In this document: piece after piece, positions 7,722 to 16,752 of the stretch
How positions within the stretch are numbered: the stretch's first letter is position 1
Layout: every line of letters begins with the position of its first letter
Assembly: GCA_030615765.1 (NCBI GenBank)
Contig: JAUWYP010000003.1
Location: 62,001-126,000, forward strand
Length of the DNA: 64,000 bases
Direction: 5' to 3'
Source of the DNA: Dehalococcoidia bacterium
GTDB taxonomy: Bacteria; Chloroflexota; Dehalococcoidia; SM23-28-2
The notes under the pieces: generated by a model
Told to the model about the DNA's origin: nothing
Databases searched by the model: none
Seen by the model: the letters and a program-made list of their open reading frames with translations, nothing else
Program-made: the position numbers and the translations under genes

Positions 7722-9473
7722 ATGACTCAGGTGCAGAGCGTATCCCAGATGGGCACCCGCACCAAGGTGCTGGTCATGACGGGCACCCTGCTGGGCCTGT
7801 TCACTGCGGCTATGGACCAGACGATAGTGGGCACGGCCATGCCCAGGGTGGTGGCCCATCTGGGTGGCTACGAACACTACAGTTGGGTGTTCACCGGCTT
7901 CATGGTCGTGTCCACCACGGCCGTGCCCATCGTCGGCAAGCTCACCGACATGTATGGCCGGAAGTTCTTCTTCCTGGGGGGCATCGCCATAATGATGCTG
8001 GGCTCGGCCCTCTGCGGCACGTCCCAAAGCATGATGCAGCTCATCGCCTTCCGCGCCATCCAGGGCCTGGGAGCGGGCACGATTATGGCCACCGCCTTTG
8101 CAATCATTGGCGATGTCTTCCCGCCGGCTCAGCGGGCCCGCTGGACCGGGCTCATGGCTGGCGTGTTTGCCGCCGCCAGCGTGGTGGGGCCCCTTATCGG
8201 CGGCTACATTACTGACAACCTCAACTGGCGATGGGTGTTCTATGTGAACCTACCCCTGGGCGCCGTGGCTTTGTCCGTCTTCTTCTCGGTGATGCCTTCC
8301 GTGCGAGCCGGGGCGAGGCACCAGCTTGACTATTGGGGCGTGACGATGCTTATCCTGGCCGTCGTGCCCCTGCTGCTGGCCTTCTCCTGGGCCAACGAGC
8401 AGTACCCCTGGCTCTCGCCTCAGATCATAGGCCTGCTGGCCTTCGCAGCCCTGGCTGCCCTGGCCTTCGCTGTTGTGGAGATGCGGGCCGCGGAGCCCAT
8501 TCTGCCTCCTGCCCTCTTTCGCCATCCCATCTTCTTGGTGTCTGCCGCCGTCACCTTTCTGACCGGCATGGCCATGTTCGGCAGCATCATCTATCTTCCC
8601 CTCTTCGTCCAGGGAGTCATTGGCTCCTCGGCCACCAACTCCGGCCTGGTGATCATGCCCATGATGCTAAGCCTTGCCATCACGGCTGCCATCATGGGGC
8701 AAGTCCTGGCTCGCTGGGGGCGCTATCGCATCATCGCCGTGGTGGGGCTGGCGGTGATGGCCGGCGGCATGTTTCTGATGTCAGGCATGGACGCAACCTC
8801 CACCAACGCAATCGCTACCCGCAACATGATCGTGGTGGGCATCGGCCTGGGGGCGACCATGCCCATCTTTATCTTGGTGGTTCAGAATGCTCTCCCCTAT
8901 CAAATGCTGGGCGTCTCTACTGCTGCTATCCAATTCTTCCGCTCCGTGGGTGGCACCATGGGAGTGGCCATCATGGGCTCGATGGTTAACAGCACCTTTT
9001 CGGCCGAGCTGACGGCTGAGACGTCGCCTCAGGTTCGGGAAGCGACGCCTCCTGACCTTCTCGAGCGCCTTCAGAATCCGCAGTCCCTCCTCAACGCCGA
9101 CCTGCTGGCGGGGTTGCGGGAGGCCTTCGCAGGCCTGGGCGAGCGCGGGCCGGTCATGTTCAATGAGATCATGCTGGGCACCCGCACGGCTCTCGGCACG
9201 GCGATAGCAGAAGCTTTTCTCCTGGGCATGGGGATAACGCTGGCCGCCCTCCTGGTGGCCATCTTCCTGAAGGAGGTGCCCCTGGCCAAGACGTGGGCCG
9301 TGCCCGAGGCAACGGTCGGTGGCATGCCGCTGGAGCGCCTGGGTTCACCACCTGTCGCCGGCAGCTCGGCGGTGCCGGCCACCCCGCCGCCGACGGGCGG
9401 CGACGAGCCAGTTCGCGATGGCCCTGGCCCTGACGAACGTCCGCCTGATCCAAGCCCTCCGGCGGAGAAGTAG
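7722..9473 (+). CDS. MFS drug exporter, DHA2 (EmrB/QacA) family
   Basis: This 583-residue membrane protein has the 14-helix layout of EmrB/QacA proton-driven exporters. Motif C-like AAMDQTIVGTAMPRV follows helix 1, and the loop 2-3 motif GKLTDMYGRKFFF (motif A) and GTIMATAFAIIGDVFPPAQRAR are present. The C-terminal 60 residues are hydrophilic and rich in Pro, Gly and Asp, and probably cytoplasmic. An AAGG ribosome site precedes the ATG. No adjacent membrane-fusion protein or TetR/MarR gene was seen, so this is a single-component exporter of unknown substrate range. Confidence 0.88.
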   Translation: MTQVQSVSQMGTRTKVLVMTGTLLGLFTAAMDQTIVGTAMPRVVAHLGGYEHYSWVFTGFMVVSTTAVPIVGKLTDMYGRKFFFLGGIAIMMLGSALCGTSQSMMQLIAFRAIQGLGAGTIMATAFAIIGDVFPPAQRARWTGLMAGVFAAASVVGPLIGGYITDNLNWRWVFYVNLPLGAVALSVFFSVMPSVRAGARHQLDYWGVTMLILAVVPLLLAFSWANEQYPWLSPQIIGLLAFAALAALAFAVVEMRAAEPILPPALFRHPIFLVSAAVTFLTGMAMFGSIIYLPLFVQGVIGSSATNSGLVIMPMMLSLAITAAIMGQVLARWGRYRIIAVVGLAVMAGGMFLMSGMDATSTNAIATRNMIVVGIGLGATMPIFILVVQNALPYQMLGVSTAAIQFFRSVGGTMGVAIMGSMVNSTFSAELTAETSPQVREATPPDLLERLQNPQSLLNADLLAGLREAFAGLGERGPVMFNEIMLGTRTALGTAIAEAFLLGMGITLAALLVAIFLKEVPLAKTWAVPEATVGGMPLERLGSPPVAGSSAVPATPPPTGGDEPVRDGPGPDERPPDPSPPAEK

Positions 9474-9600
9474 GCCCTTGGCCTCCTTTAGTCTGGTTGC
9501 CCACATAGCGATTGCTGAGTTCTTGACCTCAAGCCGCGCCTATCGCATAATGCCCGCGCGCCCAGTCGGTGGCGTACGCAGTTCCTCCGGAGGCATTGGC

Positions 9601-9939
9601 GTGCAACCCAAAGTCAAGCTGTGGGTGGAGAAGGATGACCTGCTGGTCTTCAGCGACTACCGGGCGGAGCTTCTCGACCATATTGCCAAGGCGGGCTCCA
9701 TCAGCGGAGGTGCGGAGCGGATGGGGCTCTCCTATCGGCGGGCCTGGGGGAAGATCAAGGAGATCGAGCACAACCTGGGCGTGCGGCTGGTGCGGAGCGA
9801 GGTGGGCGGGCTTGGCGGCGGGCGGACCAAGCTCACCCCGGAGGGTGAGGAGTTCCTCGCGCGCTATCGAGCCTTCCAGGTGGCGGCGCAGTCGCACGTG
9901 AGTCGGGACTTCGCTGAGGCGTTTGCCGGAGGCGGCTAG
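9601..9939 (+). CDS. ModE-like winged helix-turn-helix regulator (DNA-binding domain only)
   Basis: The 112-residue protein matches the N-terminal DNA-binding domain of ModE: LLDHIAKAGSISGGAERMGLSYRRAWGKIKEIEHNLGVRLV, then a gly-rich wing GGLGGGRTKLTPEG. It stops after the winged helix and has none of the C-terminal Mop oxyanion-binding domains of E. coli ModE. The GTG at 9601 has a GGAGG site seven bases upstream and fits the family start. Because it sits directly upstream of tupABC in the same direction, it probably regulates tungstate or molybdate uptake. How it would sense the anion without Mop domains is open. Confidence 0.82.
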   Translation: MQPKVKLWVEKDDLLVFSDYRAELLDHIAKAGSISGGAERMGLSYRRAWGKIKEIEHNLGVRLVRSEVGGLGGGRTKLTPEGEEFLARYRAFQVAAQSHVSRDFAEAFAGGG

Positions 9940-10001
9940 TTTTTGGGGCGGCGTTATGCTCACCGTAGCATATCACTGCCACCCGGATGGAGGCCAAAGT
10001 C

Positions 10002-10871
10002 ATGCTCGGAACAGTGCCGCCGGTGCCCCGCCGGATGACGTTCGCCGTCGGGGCGTTGCTCTTTTGGCTGGCAGTGGCGCTCTCGCTTTCAGGCTGCGGC
10101 GGCAAGATCCTGATCCTTGCCAGTACTACCAGCACTCAGGATAGTGGCCTCTTCGACGAGATCATCCCTGAGTTCGAGAGGCGGACAGACCACAACGTGA
10201 AGGTCATCGCCGTCGGCTCCGGCGCGGCCCTCAGAATGGCTGAGCGGGGAGACGCGGACGTGCTTCTGGTGCACTCCCCGGAGGCTGAGAAGGAGTTCAT
10301 GGCGGCGGGTTACGGTGTTGATCGCCGCCTGGTGATGTACAACGATTTCGTCATAGTTGGCCCCTCATCCGACCCGGCTGGCGTCAAGGGGATGGAGTCG
10401 GCCACGCTGGCGTTCCGGGCCATAGCTGACAGCGGCTCTCTATTCATCAGCCGCGGCGACGAGTCGGGAACCCACCGACGGGAGTTGAGTCTGTGGAGTG
10501 AGAGCGGCCTCGATGCCGCCGGGCGATCCTGGTATCAGGAGGCGGGTGTTGGGATGGGCCAGGCGCTGATGATCGCCGGTGACAAAGCCGCCTATACCCT
10601 GAGCGACCGCGGCACCTACCTGCGGCTCAGCGAACGGGTGAGCCTGGAAGTACTGGTGGAGGGCGACCCGCAGTTGCTCAACATCTACCATGTGATCCGA
10701 GTCAATCCCGAAAGGTACAGAGGCCTCAATGTGGACGGGGCCAAAGCCTTTGCCGACTTCCTGGTATCGCCGGAGACCCAGGAGATGATCCGCACCTTCG
10801 GCATCGAGGAGTTCGGCCAGCCCTTGTTCTTCCCGGCCGCCGGCCAGGACGAGGAGACGCTGAGCCAGTAG
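10002..10871 (+). CDS. tupA: Tungstate ABC transporter, substrate-binding lipoprotein
   Basis: The 289-residue product starts with a lipoprotein signal peptide (hydrophobic stretch and lipobox LSLSGC). TupA-type anion-binding motifs follow: ASTTSTQDSGL just after the signal, VLLVHSPEAE in the middle, and FISRGDESGTH further on. The TTSTQDSGL and SRGDESGTH motifs distinguish TupA from ModA and WtpA. The ATG at 10002 has GGAGG eight bases upstream; the ATG at 9987 lacks such a site. It is followed by the permease after 15 bases. Tungstate is needed for tungstopterin enzymes such as aldehyde oxidoreductases and some formate dehydrogenases. Confidence 0.9.
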   Translation: MLGTVPPVPRRMTFAVGALLFWLAVALSLSGCGGKILILASTTSTQDSGLFDEIIPEFERRTDHNVKVIAVGSGAALRMAERGDADVLLVHSPEAEKEFMAAGYGVDRRLVMYNDFVIVGPSSDPAGVKGMESATLAFRAIADSGSLFISRGDESGTHRRELSLWSESGLDAAGRSWYQEAGVGMGQALMIAGDKAAYTLSDRGTYLRLSERVSLEVLVEGDPQLLNIYHVIRVNPERYRGLNVDGAKAFADFLVSPETQEMIRTFGIEEFGQPLFFPAAGQDEETLSQ

Positions 10872-10886
10872 CGATAGGAGGGGGAG

Positions 10887-11582
10887 ATGGAGCTTCTCTG
10901 GGAGGGCATAAGGGAAGGCTTTCGCCTGCTGTTCACCGGCAACCGCGAGGTCATCGAGATCACCATTCGCTCGTTGCTGATATCCGGCTCCGCCATTCTC
11001 ATCGCCCTGGTCATTGGGTCGCTGGCTGGGTACTTCCTGGCTATGCAGCGGTTCTGGGGGCGCAACTTTGTCCTCAGCCTGGTGAATACCGGCATGGGGC
11101 TGCCGCCGGTCGTGGTGGGCCTGTTCGTGGCCATCATGCTCTGGCGCAGCGGTCCCCTCGGTCTCCTGGGCCTGATGTACACGCCTGGCGCTATGGTCGT
11201 CGCCCAGGCCGCCCTGGCCACGCCCATCGTCACTGGCTTCACCGTCGCCTCCATCCAGAGCCTTCACCCTAAGCTGCGGCTGCAGATCATGGCCCTCGGC
11301 GCTTCTCGCTGGCAGACCATCTGGCTGCTGCTGCGAGAGGCGCGCCTGCCCTTGCTGGCGGGGGTGATGGCTGGCTTCGGGGCGGCCATCTCGGAGGTCG
11401 GCGCTTCCCTGATGGTGGGCGGGAACCTCACAGATACGCGAGTCCTCACCACCGCCACGGTGCTGGAGGTACAGAAGGGCAACTTCGAACTGGCCATCGC
11501 CCTGTCGCTGGTCCTGCTGATCCTCATCTATGCGGTGAACCTGGTTCTCACCTTCGTTCAGCAGCGGCAGCGGCCCGCCTAG
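10887..11582 (+). CDS. tupB: Tungstate ABC transporter, permease
   Basis: This 231-residue membrane protein has about five transmembrane helices and the inner-membrane ABC permease signature (MALGASRWQTIWLLLREARLPLLAGVMAGFGAAISEVG), which contacts the ATPase through the EAA-type loop. It begins 15 bases after tupA with a GGAGGGGGAG ribosome site, so the two genes are co-transcribed. The sequence resembles TupB more than ModB because its partner binding protein is of TupA type. Confidence 0.88.
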   Translation: MELLWEGIREGFRLLFTGNREVIEITIRSLLISGSAILIALVIGSLAGYFLAMQRFWGRNFVLSLVNTGMGLPPVVVGLFVAIMLWRSGPLGLLGLMYTPGAMVVAQAALATPIVTGFTVASIQSLHPKLRLQIMALGASRWQTIWLLLREARLPLLAGVMAGFGAAISEVGASLMVGGNLTDTRVLTTATVLEVQKGNFELAIALSLVLLILIYAVNLVLTFVQQRQRPA

Positions 11583-11644
11583 GTTAGCCCGCGGCCGCTT
11601 CATGCCGTAGAATGGAATCACTCCAAGTCGAAGGCTGTGGCGAC

Positions 11645-12736
11645 ATGCCTGACGTCAAACTGGCGGTACGAGACGTGCTGGTGCACAGGGGCGCACACAC
11701 CATCCTCTCCGTCCCCCATCTGGAGGTGAGGGTCGGCGAGGTGCTGGCGGTGGTCGGCCCTAACGGCGCCGGCAAGAGCACCCTGCTCCAGGTGATGGCC
11801 CTCTTGGAGCAACCGGCCGCCGGCGACGTCTTCTTCGACGGCCGCCGGGTGGAGGGCGACCGCTTGCCCTATCGCCGGCGCATGGCCGTGCTGTTCCAGG
11901 AGCCGCTGCTTCTAGACACATCGGTGGAGAAGAATGTGCGCTCGGGCCTGTCGCTGCGAGGCTTGCCCCGCAGTGAGCAGGCTCGACGCACAGCCTACTG
12001 GCTGGAGCGCCTGGGCATAGCTCACCTGGCCCGCCGCCCAGCTCGCAGCCTGTCGGGGGGCGAGGCCCAGCGGGTGAGCCTGGCTCGCGCTCTGGCCCTC
12101 GAGCCGGAGGTTCTGCTTCTCGACGAGCCCTTCGCCGCTCTCGACCCGTCCATACGGGAGTCTTTTCTCAACGACCTTGAGGGCATTCTACGTGAGGGTC
12201 GTCTGACCACCGTCTTCGTCACCCACGACCGTACGGAGGCTCTGCGTCTGGGTGAGCGGGTGGCGGTAATGATGGACGGCAGCATACGCCAGGTGGGGAC
12301 GGCGGCGGAGGTGTTTGGCGCGCCGGTGGACGAGGAGGTGGCGGCCTTTGTGGGCGTGGAGACCATCGTTCGCGGACGGGTGCAGTCTCTGGCCGATGGC
12401 CTGGCGACGATCGACGTGGGCGGTGTAGCCGTCCAGGCCATGGTGCCCAGCCTCGATTCTGGGGGTGAGGTGCTGGTTTGCCTGCGGCCCGAGGATGTGG
12501 TTCTGGAACTCGCCGGGCTCGACAGCCATCCGACCAGTGCTCGCAATCACCTGCGGGGGACCGTCCGCCGCATAACGACGATCGGCGGTCAGGTGCGGGT
12601 GGTGCTCGACTGCGGCTTCACCCTGGTGGCCCTCATTACCAAGCAATCGCTGGAGGAGATGAGCCTGGGAGCGGGCGATGAGGTGGTGGCCTCCTTTAAG
12701 GCCACCGCTGCGCACGTGATACCGCGTAGAACCTAA
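11645..12736 (+). CDS. tupC: Tungstate ABC transporter, ATP-binding protein with TOBE-like tail
   Basis: Residues 1 to about 240 are an ABC ATPase with Walker A GPNGAGKSTL, signature LSGGEAQRVSLARAL and Walker B VLLLDEPFAALD. The C-terminal 120 residues resemble a TOBE/Mop-type domain as in ModC and sugar-importer ATPases, and may bind oxyanion for feedback. I chose the ATG at 11645, which has a weak GAAGG upstream and gives a family-like start; an in-frame ATG at 11612 adds 11 residues without a ribosome site. Its end overlaps the convergent gene by four bases. Confidence 0.88.
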   Translation: MPDVKLAVRDVLVHRGAHTILSVPHLEVRVGEVLAVVGPNGAGKSTLLQVMALLEQPAAGDVFFDGRRVEGDRLPYRRRMAVLFQEPLLLDTSVEKNVRSGLSLRGLPRSEQARRTAYWLERLGIAHLARRPARSLSGGEAQRVSLARALALEPEVLLLDEPFAALDPSIRESFLNDLEGILREGRLTTVFVTHDRTEALRLGERVAVMMDGSIRQVGTAAEVFGAPVDEEVAAFVGVETIVRGRVQSLADGLATIDVGGVAVQAMVPSLDSGGEVLVCLRPEDVVLELAGLDSHPTSARNHLRGTVRRITTIGGQVRVVLDCGFTLVALITKQSLEEMSLGAGDEVVASFKATAAHVIPRRT

Positions 12737-13479
12737 GCCTGACGCTGCCGACGGGGGCTCTCGCCCAGGAGCCCCAACATCTCCAGACTATTGCTGATGA
12801 TCCCGTCGACGCCCAGCTCCAGCAGCTCGTGCGCCCGCCAGAGGTCATCTACCGTCCAGGTGTAGATAGTTATCCCCAGACCCTTCAAGCGCTCGATCAG
12901 GGGATCTTCTATTAGCGACTGCTTCAAGCAGATGCGGCGTATCGGGTCGCGCTCCAGCATTGCCTGGAAGGCCTCGAGCTGGTCGGCGCTGCCAATCGAG
13001 TAGTGAACCTTCAAGTGAGGCGCGGCTGCGCGCAGGTGGTCCAGGAGAGGCCAATTCTGGCCGCAGATGGTCGCCTGCTCCTCCATGCCCATGCGCTCGA
13101 GCATTTCTGCCAGGGCCTGGGCTAAGGTCTCCTCTCGGTCTCCATATTGTCCCTTGAGGTCCAGAAGTAGGCCTCGCCTGTCCTTGGCCTTGGCCAGGAC
13201 CTCCTGCAGGAATAGGGGGTTGCGTTGCAGCGCCATGAACCATCTCCACAGGGGGAGCCGGCACCTGTGTTCGCTCTTGAGGCCTAAAGAGCTCTTCTCG
13301 TCGATCAGGATGGGCAGGGGGCCGAGTTTGCGCTCGTGGCGAACAGCCATCTTGCCATCCTGGAACCGGACGTCGGTCTCGACAAGGTCCACTGGCCCGA
13401 TAAGGGCGCGGGACAACCGCCGACGGCTGTTGCCAAAGCCGTGGGCTATCCGCACTGGTCCATCGCTTGTGAATGCCAT
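12733..13479 (-). CDS. Glycerophosphodiester phosphodiesterase family protein
   Basis: The 248-residue protein shows the GDPD TIM-barrel pattern: RIAHGFGNS at the N-terminus, VETDVRFQDGKMAVRHE (the metal-binding ETD and the catalytic His), and a C-terminal ITIYTWTVDDLWRAHELLELGVDGIISN. The usual start of the active site is HRG; here it reads AHGFGN, so the arginine is missing, which may alter phosphate binding. There is no signal peptide, so it is probably cytoplasmic. It is convergent with tupC and four bases upstream of the alpha/beta hydrolase stop region on the same strand. Confidence 0.8.
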   Translation of the reverse strand: MAFTSDGPVRIAHGFGNSRRRLSRALIGPVDLVETDVRFQDGKMAVRHERKLGPLPILIDEKSSLGLKSEHRCRLPLWRWFMALQRNPLFLQEVLAKAKDRRGLLLDLKGQYGDREETLAQALAEMLERMGMEEQATICGQNWPLLDHLRAAAPHLKVHYSIGSADQLEAFQAMLERDPIRRICLKQSLIEDPLIERLKGLGITIYTWTVDDLWRAHELLELGVDGIISNSLEMLGLLGESPRRQRQA

Positions 13480-13482
13480 GCT

Positions 13483-14298
13483 CTAGTTGACGGATCCGCT
13501 CCGATGGCGGCGCAGGAAGTCGAGGACGATAGCGTTGGACTCCTCGGCGCACTCCACCAGATAGCCGTGGCCGGCCTTCGGCAGCACCACCAGCTCGGCA
13601 CCTGGAATCTGCTCGGCTAGGATGCGGGAATTCTCGGCCGGCACGATCTTGTCCTCGCTGCCGCTGATGACCAGAGTGGGGCAGCGGATCTGAGGCAGCC
13701 TATCGTAGGCCCTGTGACGCACGGCGGCCTGTACCTGCCGCGCGAAGGCATCGGGCGGCGGGCGAAGCTCGGCTTCGGCCAGGGCCCGGGCGATGAGCTC
13801 TTGCCGCTTGCGGGCGATGAACTCATCGCTATACATGAGTGGCAGGGCCTTCTCCGCCGCTTCCTCAGGGCTGACGGTGTTGAGGGAAGCCATGAGGGTC
13901 AGGTGCTCGGGGGGAGCAGGAACGGCCTGCTCGCCGCCGCAACTGGTGGAACCCAGGACCAGCGTCCGCGCCCGCTGGGGGTAGCTCAAAGCCAGCTCCT
14001 GGGCGATGAGCCCACCCATCGACTGCCCGTAGACATGAGCGGAGGCGATGCCCAGGGCATCCATGAGGCCGGCGGTGTCCTCGGCGAACAGGCGTAGGCT
14101 GTAGCGACTGGCCGGCTTGTCGCTGCGGCCGGAGCCGCGGTTGTCGAAGGCGACCACCTGGAACTCGTGGCTGAAGGCGGCGATCTGCATGTCCCAGCCG
14201 CGCGTATTGGCTCCCAGGCCCATGATCAGCACCAGAGGCTCCCCCTGGCCGTGCACCTCATAGTACAGCTGGATGTCGTTGACCTTGACCTTAGGCAC
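13483..14298 (-). CDS. Alpha/beta hydrolase
   Basis: The 271-residue enzyme has the complete catalytic triad of the alpha/beta hydrolase fold: nucleophile Ser in GQSMGGLIAQ (near residue 92), Asp in ISGSEDKIVP, and His in KAGHGYLVE. The oxyanion region is VLIMGLGANTRGWD. It is of the type annotated as 3-oxoadipate enol-lactonase-like or haloperoxidase-like hydrolases; no pathway partners are near. The start is a GTG at 14298 with GAAGGA upstream. It precedes the GDPD gene by three bases and is probably co-transcribed. Confidence 0.85.
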   Translation of the reverse strand: MPKVKVNDIQLYYEVHGQGEPLVLIMGLGANTRGWDMQIAAFSHEFQVVAFDNRGSGRSDKPASRYSLRLFAEDTAGLMDALGIASAHVYGQSMGGLIAQELALSYPQRARTLVLGSTSCGGEQAVPAPPEHLTLMASLNTVSPEEAAEKALPLMYSDEFIARKRQELIARALAEAELRPPPDAFARQVQAAVRHRAYDRLPQIRCPTLVISGSEDKIVPAENSRILAEQIPGAELVVLPKAGHGYLVECAEESNAIVLDFLRRHRSGSVN

Positions 14299-14418
14299 GC
14301 CGTTCGTCCTTCATCTGGGTCGTGAGTGGCGGCGAAAGGCCCAAGACAAGAAGCCGCCGAAGGCTTATTGTAATCGATTGCAACGCGGGGAGGCGAGGCC
14401 CGACGTCCTTCGCAGGGC

Positions 14419-15816
14419 TCAGTGGGGACAGAGGCGCTCAGGGACGAGCTCCGGGTTGGCGTAGCCGTAGTACCAGATGTCGTCGAACTCCAGGCGATTG
14501 TCCTCCACATAGGCCAGGAAGGCGCTGCAGCCGGCAGCCAGGGCCTGGGGCGAGACCTCACCGTCGGGGTAGGCCGCCGCGAACTGGGCGGCCGCCTGGG
14601 CGTGGAGGCTATCCGGGAACTGCCCAGCCAGTGCGGCGATGGAGTCGACCAGGTCCTGCGCCGCAGCCCCGTCGTCGGGCGGCAGGCTGGTTAGCTGGGC
14701 CAGGTACAGGCGGAAGTGGGCGTAGGGGACCAGCTCGTCGCGGCCGCTCACACCGCTGAAGTCCTCCTTCCAGTCCCAGAGGCCGGCGTCGCTGATGGCC
14801 TTGTTGTAGAATTGCACGGCTTTCTCGATGTCGCCGATAGCGTAGGCCTCGTCGCCATCCACGACGGCAAAGTACAGGGCCTCGGAAGGTTCGATTTCGG
14901 TCTTGACCAGCACGTACTGGGTGCCGTCCCAGGCGTAGGTCAGGTTGCTATCCCTCTGCGGCCCGGCTCCAATAGAGCCGATCTGGCCTGCCGCCACGTA
15001 GAGCTCTTCGATGCCGTCGCCCTCCACGTCCACGAAGCTGATCCCGCGCGCCCAGGGCACACCGACCTCTCCCTCGATAATGTCCACGTATTGCTGCCCA
15101 TCCCAAGCCAGGACGTAGACGGACGTCCAGCAGGTATGGGCGCCGCAGGAGTCCGCAGTGAAGCTGGCTTCCAGCTTGCCGTCGCCGTTGAAGTCGCGGA
15201 CTCCCAGGATGACGGGCTGCCAGGGGGGAACCGGCCCCAGCGTTGTGCTCGATTGGAACGCCACTTCGTAGCCGGCCACACCGCGGTCGAAGATGAGCAC
15301 GTCGGCATCGGGCCAGGCGCCGCTCAGGACGGGGTTGGTCAGCCGCACGAGATATTCGTCCTCACCATCTCCATCCAGGTCGCCGGCGGCGCAATCGACG
15401 GAGCCGGACTCATCAGCCCACTCGGGCACGGCTGTCGGCATGTCCCAGGCGACGAACAGCTCGGCCAGGCAGGATGGAGAGCCTCCCGCCTGCGTCAGGT
15501 AACCGACGATGGCGGCGGGATAGTCGGCGAAGTCGCCGGGCTGGCGCGGCGCGGCGGCGACTGTGGGCGTGGCGACGGCTGTCGGGCTGGGCATCGGGGT
15601 TGCCGTGGGCGTAGGCGCGGCAGTTGGGGTTGGCGTGGCCGTAGCCGTCGGAGTAGCCACTCGGGTCGGCGTGGCGGTGACCGCAGGAGTCTCCGTCGCT
15701 GTGGGCGTCGCCGTCGCCGCTTCTTCTTCCCCCTCGCAGGCGCTGGCCAAGGCCGCCGTCAAGCCAGCCACAACGAGGCAGATCAAGGCAGTCCGAAGAC
15801 GGCTAGTAGCATGCAC
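14419..15816 (-). CDS. Secreted lipoprotein with VCBS/FG-GAP-like region
   Basis: The 465-residue protein has a lipoprotein signal peptide (VVAGLTAALASACEG), then about 70 residues made almost only of Thr, Pro, Ala and Val, a typical wall-spanning linker. The rest is a globular domain with DLDGDGEDEYL, DFNGDGKLEAS and DVEGDGIEELY, which are Ca-binding loops of the FG-GAP/VCBS type. The function is unknown; extracellular binding is likely. The GTG start has no ribosome site but lies about seven bases from a TATACT -10 box at 15823-15828, so the mRNA may be leaderless. Confidence 0.75.
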   Translation of the reverse strand: MHATSRLRTALICLVVAGLTAALASACEGEEEAATATPTATETPAVTATPTRVATPTATATPTPTAAPTPTATPMPSPTAVATPTVAAAPRQPGDFADYPAAIVGYLTQAGGSPSCLAELFVAWDMPTAVPEWADESGSVDCAAGDLDGDGEDEYLVRLTNPVLSGAWPDADVLIFDRGVAGYEVAFQSSTTLGPVPPWQPVILGVRDFNGDGKLEASFTADSCGAHTCWTSVYVLAWDGQQYVDIIEGEVGVPWARGISFVDVEGDGIEELYVAAGQIGSIGAGPQRDSNLTYAWDGTQYVLVKTEIEPSEALYFAVVDGDEAYAIGDIEKAVQFYNKAISDAGLWDWKEDFSGVSGRDELVPYAHFRLYLAQLTSLPPDDGAAAQDLVDSIAALAGQFPDSLHAQAAAQFAAAYPDGEVSPQALAAGCSAFLAYVEDNRLEFDDIWYYGYANPELVPERLCPH

Positions 15817-15822
15817 GACGGC

Positions 15823-15828
15823 AGTATA
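15823..15828 (-). promoter_or_regulatory. Putative -10 box of a leaderless transcript
   Basis: TATACT on the minus strand lies seven bases before the GTG at 15816. The predicted transcription start coincides with the start codon, and no ribosome site is visible. No good -35 hexamer was found at the usual distance. Confidence 0.4.
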
Positions 15829-15849
15829 TCAGGGAAGTCAAAGGCTCTG

Positions 15850-16752
15850 CTAGGGAAAGAGGGCCTTTTGGTACTGCCGCGCTCGCCTGGCCAGCGGTCG
15901 TATCTCCTTGGGGGTGACCACGCCCTCCTCGGTGATGAGAGCCGTCACCAGGCGAGGCGGTGTCAGGTCGAAGTAGACTGCTGGAATGGCAAGCCCCGGC
16001 TGCCGTTCCGCCGGCGCTTCTTGAGCGCCCCCTGGTCGGCCCGGCGCGACCTTGAGGGTCTCCGTTGCCACATAGAAGGGAACGCGGGCGTTTCGGGCGA
16101 GGAGAGCCAGGGCGCAGGTGCCCACCTTGTTGACCACGGCGCCGTTGGCGAAGACAGTGTCAGCGCCCACCAGCACCGCCGCCGCCTCTGGCATGAAAGC
16201 TGCCGCCTGGGCGTCGCTGATCAGGGTCACTGGGGCGCTCAGGCGGGCCAGAAGGCGGGCGGTAGTTCTGCCCTCGTTCAGCGGGGCCGATTCGGTGGCG
16301 ATGATCGGCCATCCTTTGGACGCCAGGCGCTCCAGGACGACGAAGGTCGTCGCTGAATAGCTGTGGGTCATGATTGTGCCTCGGGGCAGGACGCGCTCGG
16401 CGTGCCGGACGATACGCGGGGAGGCTTTCTCCCAGCTATCGATTATCTGGCGGGCTCGGGCCAGCGCGGCCCGGCGCATGGCAGGCAGGCCGTCCGGCGT
16501 CTTCTCGCCGGCGGCAAACACGACCGCACCGACGGCATTGCTGACAGCGGCCATGCTCGGCTGGGCCTCGGCCAGAGCCCTGGCCACTTCTCTGAGGTAG
16601 GAGAGGAATTCTGCGGTGGTCTGGGCGGGGCAATCCTCGAGCGAATGGCTGAGCACATTGGCAGCGTCGCGGGCCAGCCAGCTGGCGCCGTGAGTGCGGT
16701 CCTGGCTGATGCTCTCGATGGCCTGGGATATGCGAAGGCTAATGGCGGTCAT
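15850..16752 (-). CDS. Initiation factor 2B alpha/ribose-1,5-bisphosphate isomerase-like protein
   Basis: The 300-residue protein belongs to the IF2B/methylthioribose-1-phosphate isomerase/R15P isomerase superfamily. Typical segments are GTIMTHSYSATTFVVL, ESAPLNEGRTTARLL, VTLISDAQAAAF and VLVGADTVFANGAVVNKVGT, and the conserved Cys and Asp of the isomerase active site have candidates here (CALALLARN, GADTV). The ATG at 16752 overlaps the stop of the NUDIX gene as ATGA, so the two are coupled. Pairing or fusion of an IF2B-like protein with a NUDIX hydrolase recurs in prokaryotes and suggests a joint role in nucleotide-sugar or ribose-phosphate salvage. Confidence 0.78.
   Translation of the reverse strand: MTAISLRISQAIESISQDRTHGASWLARDAANVLSHSLEDCPAQTTAEFLSYLREVARALAEAQPSMAAVSNAVGAVVFAAGEKTPDGLPAMRRAALARARQIIDSWEKASPRIVRHAERVLPRGTIMTHSYSATTFVVLERLASKGWPIIATESAPLNEGRTTARLLARLSAPVTLISDAQAAAFMPEAAAVLVGADTVFANGAVVNKVGTCALALLARNARVPFYVATETLKVAPGRPGGAQEAPAERQPGLAIPAVYFDLTPPRLVTALITEEGVVTPKEIRPLARRARQYQKALFP

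Noticed and set aside
14900-16360. Long plus-strand frames opposite the lipoprotein and IF2B-like genes
   Set aside because: They are antisense shadows of GC-rich genes; composition is Gly/Arg/Ala-rich without motifs.
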